DNA from: Sphingomonas lutea
GTDB taxonomy: Bacteria; Pseudomonadota; Alphaproteobacteria; Sphingomonadales; Sphingomonadaceae
DNA length: 64,000 nucleotides
Assembly: GCF_014396785.1 (NCBI RefSeq)
Contig: NZ_CP060718.1
Location: 248,001-312,000 of the forward strand
Direction of reading: 5' to 3'
Shown here: in pieces, positions 35,295 to 47,072 of the stretch
Layout of the letters: the number at the start of each line of letters is the position of its first letter
Numbering within the stretch: the first letter of the stretch is position 1
The notes under the pieces: generated by a model
The model's input: only the letters and a program-made list of their open reading frames with translations
The model's database searches: none
What the model was told of the DNA's origin: nothing
Program-made: the position numbers and the translations under genes

Positions 35295-37811
35295 ATGACC
35301 CGCTTCGACCCCGGCGAGGCCGACCGCCGGTGGCAGGCACGCTGGGAAGAGCAGCGCGTCTTTCACGCCGACAGTAACAGCGCCAAGCCCAAGACCTTTG
35401 TCCTGGAGATGTTCCCCTATCCGTCGGGGCGCATCCACATGGGGCACGTGCGCAATTACACGATGGGCGACGTCATCGCCCGCTATCGCCGGATGCAGGG
35501 GCACGAGGTGCTCCACCCGATGGGTTGGGATGCGTTCGGGATGCCGGCCGAAAATGCCGCGATGGAGCGCAAGGTCCATCCGGGCGAGTGGACCTGGGCG
35601 AACATCGCCACGATGCGCGACCAGCTGAAGCGGATCGGCTTCGCGATCGACTGGAGCCGCGAGCTCGCGACCTGCGACCCGGCTTATTACGGGCATGAAC
35701 AGGCGCTGTTCCTCGACCTGTTCGAGGCGGGACTGGTCTATCGCCGGGAAAGCGAGGTCAACTGGGACCCCGTCGACATGACTGTGCTCGCCAACGAGCA
35801 GGTGATCGATGGCAAGGGCTGGCGGTCGGGCGCGATCGTGGAGCGGCGCAAGCTCAACCAATGGTTCCTGAAGATCACCGACTTCGCCGAGGATCTGCTC
35901 GAGGGGCTGAAGTCGCTCGATCAGTGGCCCGACAAGGTCCGGCTGATGCAGGAAAACTGGATCGGCAAGAGCACCGGCCTGCAATTCCGCTTCCGCCTGG
36001 CGCAGAAGGCGGGGTCGCAGGACGAGGTCGAGGTCTTCACCACCCGCCCCGACACCATTTTCGGCGCGAGCTTTGTCGCGGTGGCGCCCGATCACCCGAT
36101 TGCGATTGCAGCCGCGCAAAGCGACCAGGGCGCCGCCGCCTTCATTGAGGAATGCAAGGCGGGCGGCACCAGCGCGGCCGAGATCGAGACCGCCGAGAAG
36201 AAAGGCTACAAGACCGCGATCGAAGCGGTGCACCCGCTCGACCCGCAATGGCGTTTGCCGGTCTATATCGCGAATTTCGTGCTGATGGACTACGGCACCG
36301 GGGCGATCTTCGGCGTGCCGGGCCACGACCAGCGCGATTTCGAGTTCGCGACCAAGTACAAATTGCCGATCCGCCGTGTCGTCGCCGCCGACGCCGGCTT
36401 CGCGTCCGACCCGATCGGCAAGGAGGCCGAGCCGGGCAGCGGGGTCGCGGTCAATTCGCAATTCCTCGACGGGATGACGACGGAGAAGGCCGCGGCCGAC
36501 GTCATCCGCCGTGCCGAGGCCGCGGGCTGGGGCAAGGGCACCACGGCGTGGCGGCTGCGCGATTGGGGCGTGTCGCGCCAGCGCTACTGGGGCACGCCGA
36601 TCCCGATCATCCATTGCGACGGCTGCGGCGCGGTTCCGGTGCCGCGCGACCAGCTGCCGGTGACACTGCCCGAGGACGTCAGCTTCGACATTCCCGGCAA
36701 TCCGCTCGACCGGCACACCAGCTGGAAGACCGTCGATTGCCCGTCGTGCGGCGGCACGGCACGGCGCGAGACCGACACGCTCGACACCTTCGTGGATTCA
36801 AGCTGGTACTTCATCCGCTTCGCCAGCCAGCCCGCGGACCAGCCGTTCGACCGCACGGAGGCGGAGAAGTGGCTGCCGGTCGCGCAATATATCGGCGGCG
36901 TCGAGCATGCGATCCTCCACCTGCTCTACGCGCGCTTCTGGACGCGCGCGCTGCAGCGCATCGGCAAGATCGGCATGGCCGAGCCGTTCAAGGGCCTGTT
37001 CACGCAGGGGATGGTGACCCACGAAACCTATCGCGCGGGCGACGGCAGCTGGCTCAGCCCGGACGAGGTGCGGCGCGAGGGCGACGACTGGATCCACATC
37101 GACAGCGGCCAGCCGGCGACGCCGGGCCGGGTCGAGAAGATGTCCAAGTCGAAGCGCAACACGATCGATCCGGAGCCGATCCTCGCCAAATATGGCGCGG
37201 ACGCGGTGCGTTGGTTCATGCTGTCGGACTCGCCGCCCGAGCGCGACCTTGAATGGTCGGAAAGCGGGATCGAGGGCGCGTCACGCTTCGTCCAGCGGGT
37301 GTGGAAGCTGGTTGCCGCGGCCGCCTCAGCGGAGGGGCAGGACGAGGCGCTCGCCCGCAAGCTGGCCCGCGCCGTCGCGGCCGTGGGCGAAGCGATCGAC
37401 GCGCTGCAGTTCAACAAAGCGGTGGCGCAGCTGTACGAGCTGGTCAACGCGATCGAGAAAGCCGGGCCGTCGGCGACGCGGAGCGAGGCGATTGCGGCGC
37501 TCGTCCGCCTGGTCGCGCCCATGGCCCCGCACCTTGCCGAGGAGAGCTGGGCGGCGCTTGGCAAGGACGGGCTCGTCGCCGATGCCGCATGGCCGGAGTA
37601 CGATCCGGCACTGCTGGTCGACGACCAGGTGACGCTGGCGATCCAGGTCAACGGCAAGCTGCGCGACACGATCATGGTCGCGCGCGGGATTCCTCGCGAA
37701 GAGGCCGAGGTGCTCGCTTTGGCATCCGAGAAGGTGCAGCGGCAGCTCGACGGGGCGGCGCCGCGCAAGGTGATTGTGGTCCCCGACCGGTTGGTCAATA
37801 TCGTCGCGTGA
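35295..37811 (+). CDS. leuS: Leucyl-tRNA synthetase
   Basis: 838 residues. The class I motifs are HMGH in [15 protein letters not shown] and KMSKS in [14 protein letters not shown]. The CP1 editing domain has [20 protein letters not shown], and [19 protein letters not shown] supplies the editing threonine and aspartate region. A zinc-like CDGCG/CPSCG pair lies in the connecting segment. It charges tRNA-Leu; the matching tRNA-Leu(GAG) gene is at 63614-63700. lptE starts inside the stop. Confidence 0.97.
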   Translation: MTRFDPGEADRRWQARWEEQRVFHADSNSAKPKTFVLEMFPYPSGRIHMGHVRNYTMGDVIARYRRMQGHEVLHPMGWDAFGMPAENAAMERKVHPGEWTWANIATMRDQLKRIGFAIDWSRELATCDPAYYGHEQALFLDLFEAGLVYRRESEVNWDPVDMTVLANEQVIDGKGWRSGAIVERRKLNQWFLKITDFAEDLLEGLKSLDQWPDKVRLMQENWIGKSTGLQFRFRLAQKAGSQDEVEVFTTRPDTIFGASFVAVAPDHPIAIAAAQSDQGAAAFIEECKAGGTSAAEIETAEKKGYKTAIEAVHPLDPQWRLPVYIANFVLMDYGTGAIFGVPGHDQRDFEFATKYKLPIRRVVAADAGFASDPIGKEAEPGSGVAVNSQFLDGMTTEKAAADVIRRAEAAGWGKGTTAWRLRDWGVSRQRYWGTPIPIIHCDGCGAVPVPRDQLPVTLPEDVSFDIPGNPLDRHTSWKTVDCPSCGGTARRETDTLDTFVDSSWYFIRFASQPADQPFDRTEAEKWLPVAQYIGGVEHAILHLLYARFWTRALQRIGKIGMAEPFKGLFTQGMVTHETYRAGDGSWLSPDEVRREGDDWIHIDSGQPATPGRVEKMSKSKRNTIDPEPILAKYGADAVRWFMLSDSPPERDLEWSESGIEGASRFVQRVWKLVAAAASAEGQDEALARKLARAVAAVGEAIDALQFNKAVAQLYELVNAIEKAGPSATRSEAIAALVRLVAPMAPHLAEESWAALGKDGLVADAAWPEYDPALLVDDQVTLAIQVNGKLRDTIMVARGIPREEAEVLALASEKVQRQLDGAAPRKVIVVPDRLVNIVA

Positions 37812-38308
37812 CCGCGCGCATCGCCATCCTCATTCTCGCCTCGCTGGCACTTTCGGCGTGCGGACTGCGACCCTTATATGGGTCAGGCGAAAGCGGGTCG
37901 GTCGCGGCAACGCTGCGCACGATCGAGGTTGCGCCGATCCAGGGCCAGGCGGGCTGGCTGGTGCGCAATGAGCTGGTCGACCGGCTGGGCGAATCCGAAG
38001 GCGCACCGACCTATCGGCTTCTGATCACACTCGACGACAATATTACTGCGTTCGGTATCCGCACCGACCGCGCCGCGACGCGCGAACGGCGCACGCTGCG
38101 CGCGCGTTACCAGCTGGTCAGCGCCACCACCGGGCTGGTCGTGCTCGACGCCACCGCGGGTTCCGACGCCGGGATCGACATCGTCAGCTCTGAATATGCA
38201 ACCGTCGCGGCCGAGCAAACCGCGCTCGAGCATCTTGCCGGCATGCTCGCCGACCAGATCGTCGCGCGTGTCGGCATCTATGCGGCGCGCGGATCGGTCA
38301 CGCCGTGA
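37808..38308 (+). CDS. lptE: LPS assembly lipoprotein LptE
   Basis: 166 residues from a GTG overlapping the leuS stop. The signal sequence has lipobox LSAC ([13 protein letters not shown]), and the CGLRPLYG motif is typical of LptE. It plugs the LptD barrel for LPS export. The conserved leuS-lptE-holA order supports the call. holA begins in its stop codon. Confidence 0.92.
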   Translation: MTARIAILILASLALSACGLRPLYGSGESGSVAATLRTIEVAPIQGQAGWLVRNELVDRLGESEGAPTYRLLITLDDNITAFGIRTDRAATRERRTLRARYQLVSATTGLVVLDATAGSDAGIDIVSSEYATVAAEQTALEHLAGMLADQIVARVGIYAARGSVTP

Positions 38309-39318
38309 AGATCGTCAAGGCTGCGCTCGGCCGTACGGTCGATCAGCCCGACGGCAACATCCGCCTGTACCTTTTCCACGGGCCTGACGATTCGCAGTCG
38401 CGCGCGCTCGGGGCGCGGCTCGTCCAGGCGCTCGGCGCGTCGCGCTTCCTGCTGCCATCAGGGACGGTGAGGTCCGACCCGGCGACTTTGGCCGACGAGG
38501 CCGGGGCGATGAGCTTGTTCGGCGGCGCGCGCGTGATCTGGATCGAGCCGGCGGGCGAGGACATCGTCGCCGGGGTCGAGGCGTTGCTCGAAGGGCCGGC
38601 GCCCGTCAGCCCCGTGGTCGCCATCGCCGGCGCGCTGCGCAAGACGTCGGGGCTGCTCAAGCTGGCCGAGGCATCGAAGCAGGCGGTGGCCTATGCGGCC
38701 TACGCACCCGAGGGTGCCGAGGCGGGACGCATGGTGAGCGACGTCGGACGACGCTACGGCCTCAAGATCGACGGCGCGGTCGCGTCTCGCGTGGCGGCGA
38801 GCTGCAGCAACGACCAGGCGCTGGTCGCGCAGGAATTGCAGAAGCTCGCGCTCTATCTCGACGCATCGCCGCAGGCGCCCAAGGCGCTCGACCATGATGC
38901 GATCGACGCCGTCGGGGCGGAGATGGTCGAGGGCGACCTGCCGCGGCTCGCGGATCTGGCGTTGGCGGGCGACGTGCGGGCGCTGGCGGAGGAGCTGGCC
39001 CAGCTGCCGCACGGCGCGCAGGGCATTCCGGTGGTGCGGGCGCTGCAGCGGCGGCTGCTCATGCTCGCTCCGGCACGCGCGCGCGTCGAGCGCGGCGAGA
39101 GTGTCGACGGCGTCATGACGTCACTCGGCAGGGTCCTGTTCTGGAAGGATAAAGCGGTCGTCGGGCGTATGCTCCAGACATGGGATGCGCGCGGGCTGGC
39201 GACCGTGTCCGAGCGCGCCGGACGGCTCGAGCGCGACCTGATGTTCAGCAAGGCGCCCGAGCAGGAGATGCTGGGCGAGGAATTGCTGGCGATCGCGCGG
39301 GCGGCGCGGCGGCGGTGA
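38305..39318 (+). CDS. holA: DNA polymerase III delta subunit
   Basis: 337 residues from a GTG. N-terminal YLFHGPDDSQSRALGARLVQAL and MSLFGGARVIWIEPAGED are typical of the delta clamp-loader wrench. The C-terminal collar helices include IPVVRALQRRLLMLAPARA and FWKDKAVVGRMLQTWD. It is the last gene of the leuS operon and is followed by the palindromic repeat at 39388. Confidence 0.93.
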   Translation: MKIVKAALGRTVDQPDGNIRLYLFHGPDDSQSRALGARLVQALGASRFLLPSGTVRSDPATLADEAGAMSLFGGARVIWIEPAGEDIVAGVEALLEGPAPVSPVVAIAGALRKTSGLLKLAEASKQAVAYAAYAPEGAEAGRMVSDVGRRYGLKIDGAVASRVAASCSNDQALVAQELQKLALYLDASPQAPKALDHDAIDAVGAEMVEGDLPRLADLALAGDVRALAEELAQLPHGAQGIPVVRALQRRLLMLAPARARVERGESVDGVMTSLGRVLFWKDKAVVGRMLQTWDARGLATVSERAGRLERDLMFSKAPEQEMLGEELLAIARAARRR

Positions 39319-39387
39319 CGGAGCGGGCCGTCGTTGCGGGTGGGGCGCGTTATGCCACTTGGCTGGGCATTGGGTGAAACGGCGCGC

Positions 39388-39410
39388 CGTCACGGAGTGA
39401 ATCCGTGACG
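39388..39410. repeat. Palindromic repeat, copy 2 (between convergent genes)
   Basis: CGTCACGGA and TCCGTGACG form a perfect stem around GTGAA. It shares GCCGTCACG, GAGTGAATC and CGTGACGTC with the copy at 33892. It lies between convergent holA and parB, the same setting as copy 1. Confidence 0.75.
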
Positions 39411-39473
39411 TCGATCCACACGGCCGCAGGCCGGTGGTCGGCCGGGCGCTGCGCCGGCTCTTCGCGCTACTCG

Positions 39474-39492
39474 CGATTTGCTGCGCAAATCG
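39474..39492. terminator. Hairpin downstream of parB
   Basis: CGATTTGC and GCAAATCG form a perfect 8-bp stem with a TGC loop, 23 bases beyond the repaired parB stop. There is no clear U-tract. It may act as the 3' hairpin of the par operon transcript. Confidence 0.4.
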
Positions 39493-39514
39493 GTCGTTGC
39501 GCTCGGCGGCTGGG

Positions 39515-40409
39515 CTAGATCGGTTCGCCGCTCAGGCGCTGGCAGATCATGTCGAGCTGATCGAGGCTCGAATAATATAGCACGACGCTGCCCCCTGCCC
39601 CTTGTGCGTGACCGCGACCTTGAGGCCGAGCATGTCGCCCAACTGCCGTTCGAGGGCGAGCAGGTCGGCATCGGCCGCGCCGGCCTGCGCCCGGGCGACC
39701 GCACGCGCCATGTCGTGGCCCGCGCCCGGCCGGACCTTCTTGGCGAGCGCTTCCGCCTGTCGGACCGACAGCCCCGCGCGAGGATCTCGCGGGTCAATTG
39801 CTCTGGATCCGGGGCGGCGGCGACGGCGCGCGCGTGCCCCATGCTGATATCGCCTTGCAATAGCGATTCGCGCACAAACTCGGGAAGTTCGAGCAATCTC
39901 AGATGGTTGGCGACGTGGCTACGTGACTTGTGCACAATATTCGCAATAGCATCTTGCGTATGACCAAACCGCTCGATCAGCTGGCGATAACCCTCGGCCT
40001 CCTCGATCGCATTCAGATCCTCGCGCTGGATGTTCTCGATCAGTGCGATTTCGGCCGTCCCAGCGTCGTCGATCTCGCGCACCATCGCCGGGATCGTATG
40101 CAGCCCGGCCTTTTGCGCAGCGCGCCAGCGGCGCTCGCCGGCAACGATCTCGAAGCCCTCACCGGTCGGTCGCACCAGGATCGGTTGCAGCACCCCACGT
40201 TCGCGAATCGACTGGGCGAGCTCGGCAATGGCCGCATTGTCGAAGCGGGTGCGCGGCTGCGTCGGGTTGGGCTGAATGCGCGCAATGTCGATCTCGCGCA
40301 CGCCGCCGCGCTCGGCCGGCGCCTCGTCTGCCGAAGGTGCGCGCGACGCCTCGCCGAGCAGCGCCGATAGCCCCATGCCTAGGCCCTTCCCCGGCCGCTC
40401 GACGCTCAT
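39515..40409 (-). CDS. parB: Chromosome-partitioning protein ParB, two frameshifts
   Basis: ParB binds parS and spreads as a CTPase clamp. The N-terminal region is intact: MGLSALLGE, GVREIDIARIQPNPTQPR, GERRWRAAQKAG, IENIQREDLNAIEEA and the HTH KSRSHVANHLRLLELPE. The frame breaks near 39771 (GCCCCGCGCG) after REILARG, and again in the C run at 39591-39595. Adding one base at each restores LSVRQAEALAKKVRPG and the C-terminal dimer domain ending SLDQLDMICQRLSGEPI. The repaired length is about 298 residues. Unrepaired, the C-terminus is an arginine-rich nonsense tail. parA overlaps upstream. Confidence 0.92.
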
Positions 40410-41185
40410 GCCGCCTCCGCCAATTGCGGCAAGCGCCCGATAATCTCCTTCGCGAGGCGCACATAGGCTTCGGACCCGGGGCAGCGCAGGTCGTAGATCA
40501 ATGCCGGCAGGCCGTGGCTTGGCGCTTCGGACAAGCGTACGTTGCGCGGCACCACGGTTTCGAACACCGCGCCCCCGAGGCAGGCGCGGACATCATCGGA
40601 AACGGCGCTCGACAAATTGTTGCGACGGTCGAACATCGTCAGCGCGACACCGAGGATGGCAAGGTCCGGATTGAAGGCGCTGCGGATGCGCGCGACCGTC
40701 TGCAGCAGCTGGCTCAGCCCTTCGAGCGCAAAGAACTCGCATTGCAGCGGAATCAGCAGATGCCGCGCCGCGACCAAAGCATTGACCGTGAGCAGTCCAA
40801 GCGACGGCGGGCAGTCGATCAGGCAGATGTCCCACCGGCCCGCGGCCGCGGTCAGCGCACGGTCGAGGCGGTGCGCGCGGCCCTCGAGCGCGACCAATTC
40901 CACTTCGGCGCCCGACAGGTCGACCGTCGCCGGCACGAGGTCGAGCCGCGGCACGCGCGTCGCCACAGCCGCGTCGCCGACGCCGGACTCGCCAATCAGG
41001 ACGTCGTAGCTCGATCGTTGGCGCTGCGATTGGGGGACACCAAGACCCGTCGACGCATTCCCTTGTGGGTCAAGGTCGACCAGCAGCACGCGCCAGCCGA
41101 TCGCCGCGAGCGCCGTCGCAAGGTTGATTGCCGTGGTGGTCTTGCCGACCCCACCCTTCTGATTGGCCACCGCGATTCGGATCAT
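40406..41185 (-). CDS. parA: Chromosome-partitioning ATPase ParA
   Basis: 259 residues from the ATG at 41185, which overlaps the rsmG stop. The deviant Walker A is ANQKGGVGKTTTAINLA, and the Walker A' and B regions are VDLDPQGNAS and LIDCPPSLGLLT. ParA gradients move the ParB-parS origin complex. Four parS-like sites lie within 2.3 kb upstream of its start. Confidence 0.96.
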   Translation of the reverse strand: MIRIAVANQKGGVGKTTTAINLATALAAIGWRVLLVDLDPQGNASTGLGVPQSQRQRSSYDVLIGESGVGDAAVATRVPRLDLVPATVDLSGAEVELVALEGRAHRLDRALTAAAGRWDICLIDCPPSLGLLTVNALVAARHLLIPLQCEFFALEGLSQLLQTVARIRSAFNPDLAILGVALTMFDRRNNLSSAVSDDVRACLGGAVFETVVPRNVRLSEAPSHGLPALIYDLRCPGSEAYVRLAKEIIGRLPQLAEAA

Positions 41186-41793
41186 GATTGCCTCGGCCTC
41201 ACTTCCGTCCCGATCACGATCCAGGAATCCGCGTCGGTGACACTCTGTTCCACGTGAAACCGACCTTGCCACGCACGCCGGGCCTCGGCCAGTTCGGAAT
41301 GGGCCTTGCGCCCTTTCGGAAGCGCCCAAACGGTATTTCTTGTGGACAGATGTGCGGACAAGCTGAGGAATGCCGAGAGGCCCGCGACCGCGCGACCGGT
41401 AATGATGTCGAACTTGCCCTGGGCGCGCTCGGCCTTTGTGGCGGTGACGCGGACGTTGAGGGACAATGCCTCACTGACGCGGGCGAGGAAGTCCGCGCGA
41501 AGACGACGCGGCTCGACCAACGTCACCGGCCCTTCGACCAGGCAAGCGATCACGATCCCCGGTAAGCCGGCGCCGGAACCGATATCCACCCAGGATGCGC
41601 CCGCGGCGGGCTCGAAGCGCACGATCTGTGCGGAGTCGAGAACGTGTCGCTCCCATATCGCCTCGAGCGTTCCACGTGAAACGAGGTTTTGGCGCTGGTT
41701 TTCCTGCCGTAACAGCTCGGCATATTCGGCAAGCCTTTCATATGTTTCACGTGAAACAGGCCGCCCTGCGGCACGCGCAAGCGCCTCGATCAC
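41182..41793 (-). CDS. rsmG: 16S rRNA (guanine-N7) methyltransferase
   Basis: 203 residues from a GTG overlapping the mnmG stop. The SAM-binding motif is [17 protein letters not shown], with [15 protein letters not shown] following. It methylates G527 of 16S rRNA. The coding sequence contains three parS-like sites (41246, 41668 and 41743). Confidence 0.94.
   Translation of the reverse strand: MIEALARAAGRPVSRETYERLAEYAELLRQENQRQNLVSRGTLEAIWERHVLDSAQIVRFEPAAGASWVDIGSGAGLPGIVIACLVEGPVTLVEPRRLRADFLARVSEALSLNVRVTATKAERAQGKFDIITGRAVAGLSAFLSLSAHLSTRNTVWALPKGRKAHSELAEARRAWQGRFHVEQSVTDADSWIVIGTEVRPRQS
41246..41261. promoter_or_regulatory. parS-like site 1
   Basis: TGTTCCACGTGAAACC matches the 16-bp bacterial parS TGTTTCACGTGAAACA at 14 positions. 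It lies within the 3' part of rsmG, just before parA. Confidence 0.8.
41668..41683. promoter_or_regulatory. parS-like site 2
   Basis: CGTTCCACGTGAAACG matches parS at 13 of 16 positions and keeps the core CCACGTGAAAC. It is inside rsmG. Confidence 0.65.
41743..41758. promoter_or_regulatory. parS site 3 (perfect match)
   Basis: TGTTTCACGTGAAACA is identical to the consensus bacterial parS. It lies near the 5' end of rsmG, so the coding sequence tolerates the site. Confidence 0.93.
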
Positions 41794-43451
41794 GCCGCGC
41801 GCTGTGCCGTCGCGACATAAAGCGCGGAGAGCGCGGCGGGGGTCACCCCGTGAATGCGGGAGGCTTGGTCGAGCGTCTCGGGGCGCGCGGCGCTCAAGCG
41901 CTCGACCATCTCATTCGACAGGCCAGGGACGCCAGCGTAATCGAAGCCGGCGGGAATCCAGGCGTTGGCATCGCGGCGTACGGCCTCCCACTCGCGTTGC
42001 TGCCGGTCCACATAGGGCGCATAGAGGCGATCCGCTTCGGCCTCCTCGCCGGTTGCGCCATCGCTAAGCCGCCGCGTGATCGCCGCCCGACGGCGGTTCG
42101 AGACGCAGCCAGCTGCCAACGCCGCCGCGCCAAGCCGGGCCGTGGCGTTGTCGGCGCGCAGCGAGAGCCGATACTCCGCCCGCGCCGTCATCATGCGATA
42201 AGGCTCGCTTACCCCGTGGAGCGTGAGATCGTCGATCATCACGCCGATATAGCTCGTGCGTCGGTCGAAGCGCACGCGGTCGAGCACGCACGCATGCGCC
42301 GCCGCGTTCAACCCCGCAGCCAGCCCCTGCGCGGCCGCTTCCTCATAGCCCGTGGTGCCGTTGATCTGGCCCGCAAGGAACAACCCCGGGATCTCCGCGA
42401 CCTCAAGGGTCGCATTCAGCCGGCGGGGATCGACAAATTCATACTCGACCGCATAGCCGGGCCTGACGATCTCCGCCCGCTCGAGGCCCGCGATGCTCCG
42501 CACGAAATCGCGCTGTACGTCCGCCGGGAGGGACGTCGAAATCCCATTGGGGTAGACCAAGACGTCGTCCAGCCCTTCGGGTTCGAGAAAGATCTGATGC
42601 CCGTCGCGGTCACCGAACCGCTTCACCTTGTCCTCGATTGACGGGCAGTAGCGCGGCCCCCGCCCCTCGATCGCTCCGGCGAACAATGGCGAGCGATCGA
42701 ACCCGGCGCGGATGATCTCGTGCGTGCGTTCGTTGGTGCGCGTGATCCCGCATGCGAGCTGGGGCGAGCGGACCCCCTCATCGAGTGCGGACATTTGCCA
42801 CGCCTCGCGATCGCTCGGCTGCGGCGCGATCCGCGCCCAGTCGATGGTACGCCCGTCGAGACGCGGCGGCGTCCCCGTCTTGAGCCGGCCCTGACCGAGG
42901 CCAATCTCGCGAATCTGCGCCGCGAGCCGCTCCGACGCGCGTTCATCGCAGCGGCCGCCCGCGACGATCTCCGTACCGACGTACATGTGGGCGTCGAGAA
43001 ACGTGCCGGTCGTAATCACAACCGAACGGCTGCGCAGGTCGCCGACGCTGGTCGTCACGCCCGCAAGCTGCTCCCCATCGAGGATCAGCGCAAAGGCCTC
43101 CGCAACGATCATCTCCACGCCGCTCTCACGAAGCAACGCGCCGATCGCCTGGCGGTAAAGCTTGCGGTCGGCCTGGACGCGCGGGCCCCAGACGGCAGGC
43201 CCCTTGCTGCGGTTGAGCATACGCCGGTGGATCGCAGCGCAGTCGGCGGCACGCGCCATCAGGCCATCGAACACGTCGAGCTCACGCGCCAGATGTCCCT
43301 TGCCCACCCCGCCGATCGACGGGTTGCACGACATCTGCCCGGCATTGTCGGGCGCCAGGCTTAGGAGCCCCACGCGGGCGCCGCGACGCGCGGCCGCTGT
43401 GGCCGCCTCACAGCCGGCGTGTCCTGCACCAATGACCAGAACATCGAACAT
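41790..43451 (-). CDS. mnmG: tRNA uridine modification enzyme MnmG (GidA), shortened
   Basis: 553 residues from the ATG at 43451. The FAD-binding [19 protein letters not shown] and [18 protein letters not shown], and the Cys-containing [11 protein letters not shown], are conserved. With MnmE it installs cmnm5U34. Typical MnmG is near 620 residues. Here, about 60 residues are missing between [10 protein letters not shown] and [14 protein letters not shown], in the helical C-terminal part, with no frame break. The C-terminal [10 protein letters not shown] and [13 protein letters not shown] are present, so it may still function. Confidence 0.94.
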   Translation of the reverse strand: MFDVLVIGAGHAGCEAATAAARRGARVGLLSLAPDNAGQMSCNPSIGGVGKGHLARELDVFDGLMARAADCAAIHRRMLNRSKGPAVWGPRVQADRKLYRQAIGALLRESGVEMIVAEAFALILDGEQLAGVTTSVGDLRSRSVVITTGTFLDAHMYVGTEIVAGGRCDERASERLAAQIREIGLGQGRLKTGTPPRLDGRTIDWARIAPQPSDREAWQMSALDEGVRSPQLACGITRTNERTHEIIRAGFDRSPLFAGAIEGRGPRYCPSIEDKVKRFGDRDGHQIFLEPEGLDDVLVYPNGISTSLPADVQRDFVRSIAGLERAEIVRPGYAVEYEFVDPRRLNATLEVAEIPGLFLAGQINGTTGYEEAAAQGLAAGLNAAAHACVLDRVRFDRRTSYIGVMIDDLTLHGVSEPYRMMTARAEYRLSLRADNATARLGAAALAAGCVSNRRRAAITRRLSDGATGEEAEADRLYAPYVDRQQREWEAVRRDANAWIPAGFDYAGVPGLSNEMVERLSAARPETLDQASRIHGVTPAALSALYVATAQRAA

Positions 43452-43473
43452 TGGCGACCGCTTACAGCAAGCC

Positions 43474-43489
43474 TGTTTCACGTGAAACC
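43474..43489. promoter_or_regulatory. parS site 4
   Basis: TGTTTCACGTGAAACC matches parS at 15 of 16 positions. It lies in the 42-bp gap between mnmE and mnmG. Confidence 0.9.
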
Positions 43490-43493
43490 ATGT

Positions 43494-44774
43494 TCACTTG
43501 CCGAGGCAGAACCGGGAAAAAAGCGCATCGAGAACGTCCTCGAAGTCCGCCCGGCCCGTCATGCGGTCGAACGCTGCTCGTGCCGCGCGAAGACCCTCCG
43601 CCGCAAGGACCGGATCGCGGCAGCTTGCGGCGTCTCGCAACGCTCCCGCCGCGTCGACGAGATGTGCGGCTTGACGGCGATTCAGGGCAATTGCGTCCTC
43701 CGCGGGAAGGAGAGCGGCGGCGGCAGCGGCGATACGCTCGAGCAGCGCCGGGATCCCCGCGCCGCTTACTGCCGACACGGCCAGGCTGTCCGCCGGTGCG
43801 AGGCTGCGATCGGGCATGTCCGCTTTGCTGTGCAACAGGATCGGGCGGGGATGTCGCGGCGCCGCGTCGTGCGCGCCGAGCCACAGCAGGATGTCCGCCG
43901 CCTCAACCAAAGACTCAGCGCGTTCGACGCCGATCGCCTCGACCTGGTCGACGGTCGCGCGCAGTCCCGCCGTATCGGTCAAGACCATGGGGACACCGCG
44001 AAGCGCCAGCGGGACTTCGACATAATCGCGCGTGGTTCCCGCGACATCGCTCACGATGACTCGATCACTACCGACTATCGCATTGATAAGGCTCGATTTT
44101 CCGGCATTTGGCGGCCCCGCGACTACGACTCGGACGCCATCCTTCAATGGTTCGGCACGTGGGCGTGCGAGCCAAGCCTCCAGCTCGCGCGCCAGATCCG
44201 CGCACGCCAGGGCGCGCGCCGGATCCTCGGTCTCCTCCTCGTCGCCAACATAATCGATGGCGCGCTCGGCCTCAGCCGACAGGGTGAGCAGGCGTTCCTG
44301 CCACTGCGCGATCTGGCGCCGAAGCCCACCCTCGGCGAGCGCCAGCGCGGCCTTGCGCTGGCTTTCGGTCTCGGCCTCGATAAGGTCGGCCAGCCCCTCG
44401 GCCTCGGTCAGGTCGATGCGGCCATTGGCGAAGGCGCGGCGGGTGAATTCGCCCGGCTCGGCCGCGCGTAGCCCATCCATCCCAGTGAGCGCCGACAGCA
44501 CGGCGTCGACGACCGCCCGCCCGCCGTGGCAATGGAGCTCGACGCTATCCTCCCCGGTCGCACTTGCCGGCGCATCGAAGCGCAGCACCAAGGCGCGGTC
44601 GAGCAATGCCCCTGACCCGTCGCGAAGCTCACGGACCGCGGCTTCGCGCGCGGCGGGCAGGCTTCCGCCGAGCGCCTGCCCAGCGGCGTGCGCCCGCGGC
44701 CCACTGATGCGGATGATCGCGATCGCGGCGGGCGGTCGCCCACTCGAATGCGCAAAGATCGTATCGCCGGCCAT
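43494..44774 (-). CDS. mnmE: tRNA modification GTPase MnmE
   Basis: 426 residues from the ATG at 44774; a GTG lies six bases earlier. N-terminal DTIFAHSSGRPPAAIAIIRISGP binds formyl-THF, and the HCHGG motif and GEFTRRAFANGRIDLTEAE follow. The G domain has GPPNAGKSSL, DVAGTTRDY and DTAGLR. The C-terminal catalytic cysteine is in RFCLGK. It is the partner of MnmG downstream. Confidence 0.96.
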   Translation of the reverse strand: MAGDTIFAHSSGRPPAAIAIIRISGPRAHAAGQALGGSLPAAREAAVRELRDGSGALLDRALVLRFDAPASATGEDSVELHCHGGRAVVDAVLSALTGMDGLRAAEPGEFTRRAFANGRIDLTEAEGLADLIEAETESQRKAALALAEGGLRRQIAQWQERLLTLSAEAERAIDYVGDEEETEDPARALACADLARELEAWLARPRAEPLKDGVRVVVAGPPNAGKSSLINAIVGSDRVIVSDVAGTTRDYVEVPLALRGVPMVLTDTAGLRATVDQVEAIGVERAESLVEAADILLWLGAHDAAPRHPRPILLHSKADMPDRSLAPADSLAVSAVSGAGIPALLERIAAAAAALLPAEDAIALNRRQAAHLVDAAGALRDAASCRDPVLAAEGLRAARAAFDRMTGRADFEDVLDALFSRFCLGK

Positions 44775-44801
44775 GCCCACGCGCTTAGCGCAGGCGGGGC
44801 G

Positions 44802-45527
44802 TCAGGCGAACAGCTTGCCCAGCCCCACCTGGGGGTCGACCCAGCCGTCGTACATCATCTTGCCCGCGACATAGACGATGACCGCAAGTCCGATCCACGC
44901 GATCCAGCGATAGCGCTCGATATATTTGGCGATGACGTTGGCGGCGATGCCCATCAGCGCGACCGCAAAGATCAAGCCGACGATGAGGATGCCCGGGTGA
45001 TCGCGGGCGGCGCCGGCAACGGCCAGGACATTGTCCAGGCTCATGCTGACGTCGGCCACGGCAACGGCCCAGACGGCCGCGCCGAAGCTCTTGGCGGGAC
45101 GGATGCCGCTATGCTCGTCGCCTTCGATCTCGGGCGATCCGGCGCTTTCCCCGGCATGGTGGAGGTCGCGCCACATTTTCCACGCCACCCACAACAGCAG
45201 CACGCCGCCGACGAGGATCAGGCCGACGATCTGAAGCAATTGCGTCACGATCAGGGCGAAGATGATGCGCAGGACGAGCGCCGCGATCACGCCGATCAGG
45301 ATGACCTTGCGCCGCTGCTCGGCGGGCAGGCCCGCGGCAAGCGCACCGACGACGATCGCATTGTCCCCGGCCAGCACGAGGTCGATCATCAGCACCTGCA
45401 CGAAGGCCGCGAAGGCCGCCGGTTCGGTGATGTTAGAGAAATCCGTCACGATCGCGTTCCAGATGCCTGCCGGCCCACCGAAGCCTTCGGACGCAGCGCC
45501 CGCGGCAGCCAGCAAAAGTTCGATCAT
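44802..45527 (-). CDS. TerC family integral membrane protein
   Basis: 241 residues from the ATG at 45527, with about seven membrane helices. The TerC motifs LMIDLVLAGDNAIVVGALAAGLP and VAVADVSMSLDNVLAVAGAA carry the acidic AGDN/SLDN pairs thought to bind metal. TerC proteins export manganese or load metal into secreted proteins in other bacteria; the substrate here is unproven. Confidence 0.9.
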   Translation of the reverse strand: MIELLLAAAGAASEGFGGPAGIWNAIVTDFSNITEPAAFAAFVQVLMIDLVLAGDNAIVVGALAAGLPAEQRRKVILIGVIAALVLRIIFALIVTQLLQIVGLILVGGVLLLWVAWKMWRDLHHAGESAGSPEIEGDEHSGIRPAKSFGAAVWAVAVADVSMSLDNVLAVAGAARDHPGILIVGLIFAVALMGIAANVIAKYIERYRWIAWIGLAVIVYVAGKMMYDGWVDPQVGLGKLFA

Positions 45528-45599
45528 GCGGTTCAATCCCCGTTATGTGTCGCGACGTCAGTGGCCGAAAAGCGGCAGAACGCCTTCGGTTCCGCCCCT

Positions 45600-46856
<1,257 letters not shown>

Positions 46857-47072
46857 GGGACGGTCTTTTCTTGGGATTTGGTGCTCGAGCTAATCGGGTC
46901 GATCAACGCTGGAGAGGCGGCAGGACGCCGCGAAAGGGAATGACGGAGGCCGGCAATGGAAACTGGCCGGGCAGCCGTCGTGAAGTGGCAGGTATGTCTG
47001 CCGGTGCTGGCTGTCAATCAGGCGGAGGCGCGCGGAATCGGCGAAGCGTTCACCGCCGTCGCCTAGAGGGGC
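46857..47072 (-). promoter_or_regulatory. rho upstream region, no gene seen
   Basis: 216 bases between rho and hemJ. On the minus strand, TTGACA at 47017-47012 is a possible -35 element, with a weak -10 about 17 bases later. Long rho leaders often carry autoregulatory signals; C-rich and G-poor character is not obvious here. I see no open frame or known RNA. Confidence 0.35.

Noticed and set aside
34956..36716. 586-codon open frame antisense to leuS
   Set aside because: No motif; leuS carries all class I synthetase signatures.
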